NCBI GenBank assembly: GCA_009602735.1
Contig: WELA01007304.1
Location: 192,513 to 214,260 of the forward strand
Reading direction: 5' to 3'
DNA from: Mesotaenium endlicherianum
Lineage: Eukaryota > Streptophyta > Zygnematophyceae > Zygnematales > Mesotaeniaceae
DNA length: 21,748 bases
Shown here: positions 20,292 to 21,748 of the stretch, piece by piece
How the letters are laid out: every line of letters begins with the position of its first letter
Position numbering within the stretch: the stretch's first letter is position 1
The notes under the pieces: model-generated
The model's input: only the letters and a program-made list of their open reading frames with translations
What the model was told of the DNA's origin: nothing
Databases searched by the model: none
Translations under genes and position numbers: made by a program

Positions 20292-21748
20292 TCATCCCCC
20301 TTCTTTTTTGGCAGCAAGTGTACCTCGTTCTATTAGCAAGGGTTTATGGTATGCCTGCTCACACGAAATACCGGCACAGAGGAAGGAGCCACCCAGCAGT
20401 TGGTAGGTGCACACATGGTAAACCCTAGTCCCAGACCTTCTCATGTCGAGCAGTCAGTCAAACATTTGACGTGTATATTGTTATCAAGCTTTGCCTTCAC
20501 GTAACAATATGCAAGAGCACGCTTTCAAAGTATAGACGGGTAACACAAGAAATTTTCCTTCTTCCTTCCTGAGTGGGTAGAAAGGTGCAAGTGCCGGGCA
20601 TCCCGCATCCATGCACAGGAAGAAAAAGAAACCCACCTGGACCACGACGTTGCGACGCTCGCAGTCGAGGAACATGCTCATGTGCCAGGGCGTAGCGGCC
20701 AGGACCTTGTCGCGCGTGTACCCAAAGCTCAGCTGGTCGCGCGACGTGTAGCGGTCCACTTCATTGAACCACAAGCACCCAAATAAGTTGGTGACAGGTG
20801 TGTGCTCCCGCACGATGAAGCAGCCCTCCGGGACATCTGGCAATTAAACGTAAGTCAGCAGAAGGTCAGTATCTTCCCCCCCTCTTTTGCCCGCCTCAAG
20901 AGAGCAGCAACGCGCAAATGTAAGATAGGCTTGTGCCACTGACACTGCACCATCAGAGCGGCAAGGGCGTGATGAAGGTACAGTACCGCTGGTAATGGGC
21001 AGCTTGGCATCAGAAAAGGGCGTGAGGCCGTCGCTGCGGTACGCATCCATCTGCGCGTCGATGCTGGCGTTGTCGTACTTTCCCGCCACCTTGTTAGCCT
21101 CGGCCTCCACGAACGCGTCGAAGCGCTTGTAGTGCTTGGAGATAGCAAACGTGTGCTGGCCCCTCCACAAGAACCTGATTGCAGCTCGCCACCCTCAACG
21201 CCCCCCCCAAGGCAGGATTTATCTGGAACCAAGTGACGAGTAATTCGAGAGCAAGTGTGAAAAGACTCTCAGGAGCGCGGGGCACGCACCTCTCAAGGAC
21301 ACGGTAGGGGTCAACAGTTAGCTCCAGCTTGGCATCTAGCCAGATGGAGAAGCGCGCATGAGGGAACAGCCGGTGCAGCAGCAGCTTGGGCACCTGCAGG
21401 CATGCATGCGTGCATGCACTGTTACTCTCTGTAGCCCCCAGGCGGCTGGGGGAGGGCGAATGCGAGCAACAAGCAGAGAGGAGGCGGGTGCAGACCTTGC
21501 CAGTTCGACGGGGGTCGGCAAAGGGCAGGTTGCGGACGATGACGATGCGCCAGAGGCCGGCGCGGAGGTGGGGCGCGTCGGGGCGTGCGATGGTGCCGTC
21601 CGCGCGCAGGTCCTGGAAGGTCTCCTCGTCCACAAACATGAAGAAGCACACCTGGCGCTTGGCTCTGGGGCTCACGTTGCTTGGCTGCTGCAGCACGTCA
21701 TACGCGCCTGCATCATTGGCCCCCCCCCTCCCCCCCCCCCCCCCCCCC
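20292..21748 (-). CDS. MUCI70: MUCI70/TOD1-like DUF616 glycosyltransferase, 5' end cut by the window edge
   Basis: Minus-strand exons: (edge, coding seen from about 21707)-21496, 21393-21290, 21174-20987, 20836-20637, 20354-20292 (TGA). All joins keep frame (phases 0, 2, 1, 0). The DUF616 block is clear: VCFFMFVDEET, GLWRIVIVRNLPF, then VPKLLLHRLFPHARFSIWLD, FLWRGQHTFAISKHYKRFD, AGKYDNASIDAQ, LPITS-DVPEGCFIVREH, NLFGCLWFNEVDR, TSRDQLSF, MFLDCERRNVVVQ. In Arabidopsis the family includes MUCI70, needed for seed-mucilage pectin, and TOD1, reported as a ceramidase; the sequence alone cannot choose, though the cell-wall context favours a glycosyltransferase. The short last exon (AYHKPLLIERG...) is plausible because the family follows VVQ with a YH motif, but it is the weakest part. 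The N-terminal anchor region is missing. Confidence 0.9.
21721..21748. other. C homopolymer at the right window edge
   Basis: The window ends in eight C, one T and nineteen C, and begins with eight G at 1-8. Both look like contig ends stalled in homopolymers rather than biology, and they cut genes at both sides. Confidence 0.7.

Noticed and set aside
1..21748. CRISPR, integron, prophage, defence or toxin systems, and rRNA or tRNA genes
   Set aside because: No spaced repeats, phage genes, tRNA-like folds or rRNA motifs were seen. The window is ordinary eukaryotic gene-bearing DNA.

Overview
The window is nuclear DNA of a eukaryote with intron-rich genes. I reconstructed eight protein genes by joining exons at GT..AG sites and requiring the reading frame to stay open and to match the protein family. 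The gene set points to a green-lineage organism, most likely a streptophyte alga. It has an IRX10-type (GT47) xylan glycosyltransferase, a MUCI70/DUF616-type glycosyltransferase and a plastid-type atypical short-chain dehydrogenase, together with a mitochondrial HslU. To my knowledge HslU occurs patchily in algae and protists and is not a familiar flowering-plant gene. Coding exons are GC-rich with G/C third positions, while intergenic DNA is more AT-rich. I cannot name the species from sequence alone.

Layout, left to right. (1) 12-815 (+): 3' end of SAICAR synthase (purine synthesis), cut by the left edge. (2) 1433-3668 (-): NAD(P)-binding atypical SDR with a plastid-like leader, 9 exons. 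(3) 4180-6123 (+): mitochondrial carrier SLC25A38/Hem25, 8 exons. (4) 7711-10034 (-): TFIID subunit TAF11, 4 exons. (5) 10833-11690 (+): membrane-anchored SAM methyltransferase, intronless. (6) 12585-15662 (-): mitochondrial HslU ATPase, 13 exons. (7) 17203-19227 (+): IRX10-like GT47, 4 exons. (8) 20292 to the right edge (-): MUCI70-like protein, 5 exons seen, 5' end cut. The genes strictly alternate in strand, so every boundary is either a shared promoter region or a shared 3' region.

The genes do not form one pathway. Two small themes stand out: mitochondrial function (SLC25A38, HslU) and cell-wall polysaccharide synthesis (IRX10-like next to MUCI70-like, tail to tail). No rRNA, tRNA, CRISPR, transposase or defence system was found.

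The most interesting signals are in splicing. Almost none of the 41 inferred introns has a polypyrimidine tract before its 3' AG, and many have G-rich sequence there instead. The extreme case is in the HslU gene. Six runs of four or more G in the transcript lie directly before a 45-nt in-frame exon that encodes the ATPase sensor-2 motif. Both ends of the window are homopolymer runs, which suggests the contig was broken at hard-to-sequence DNA.
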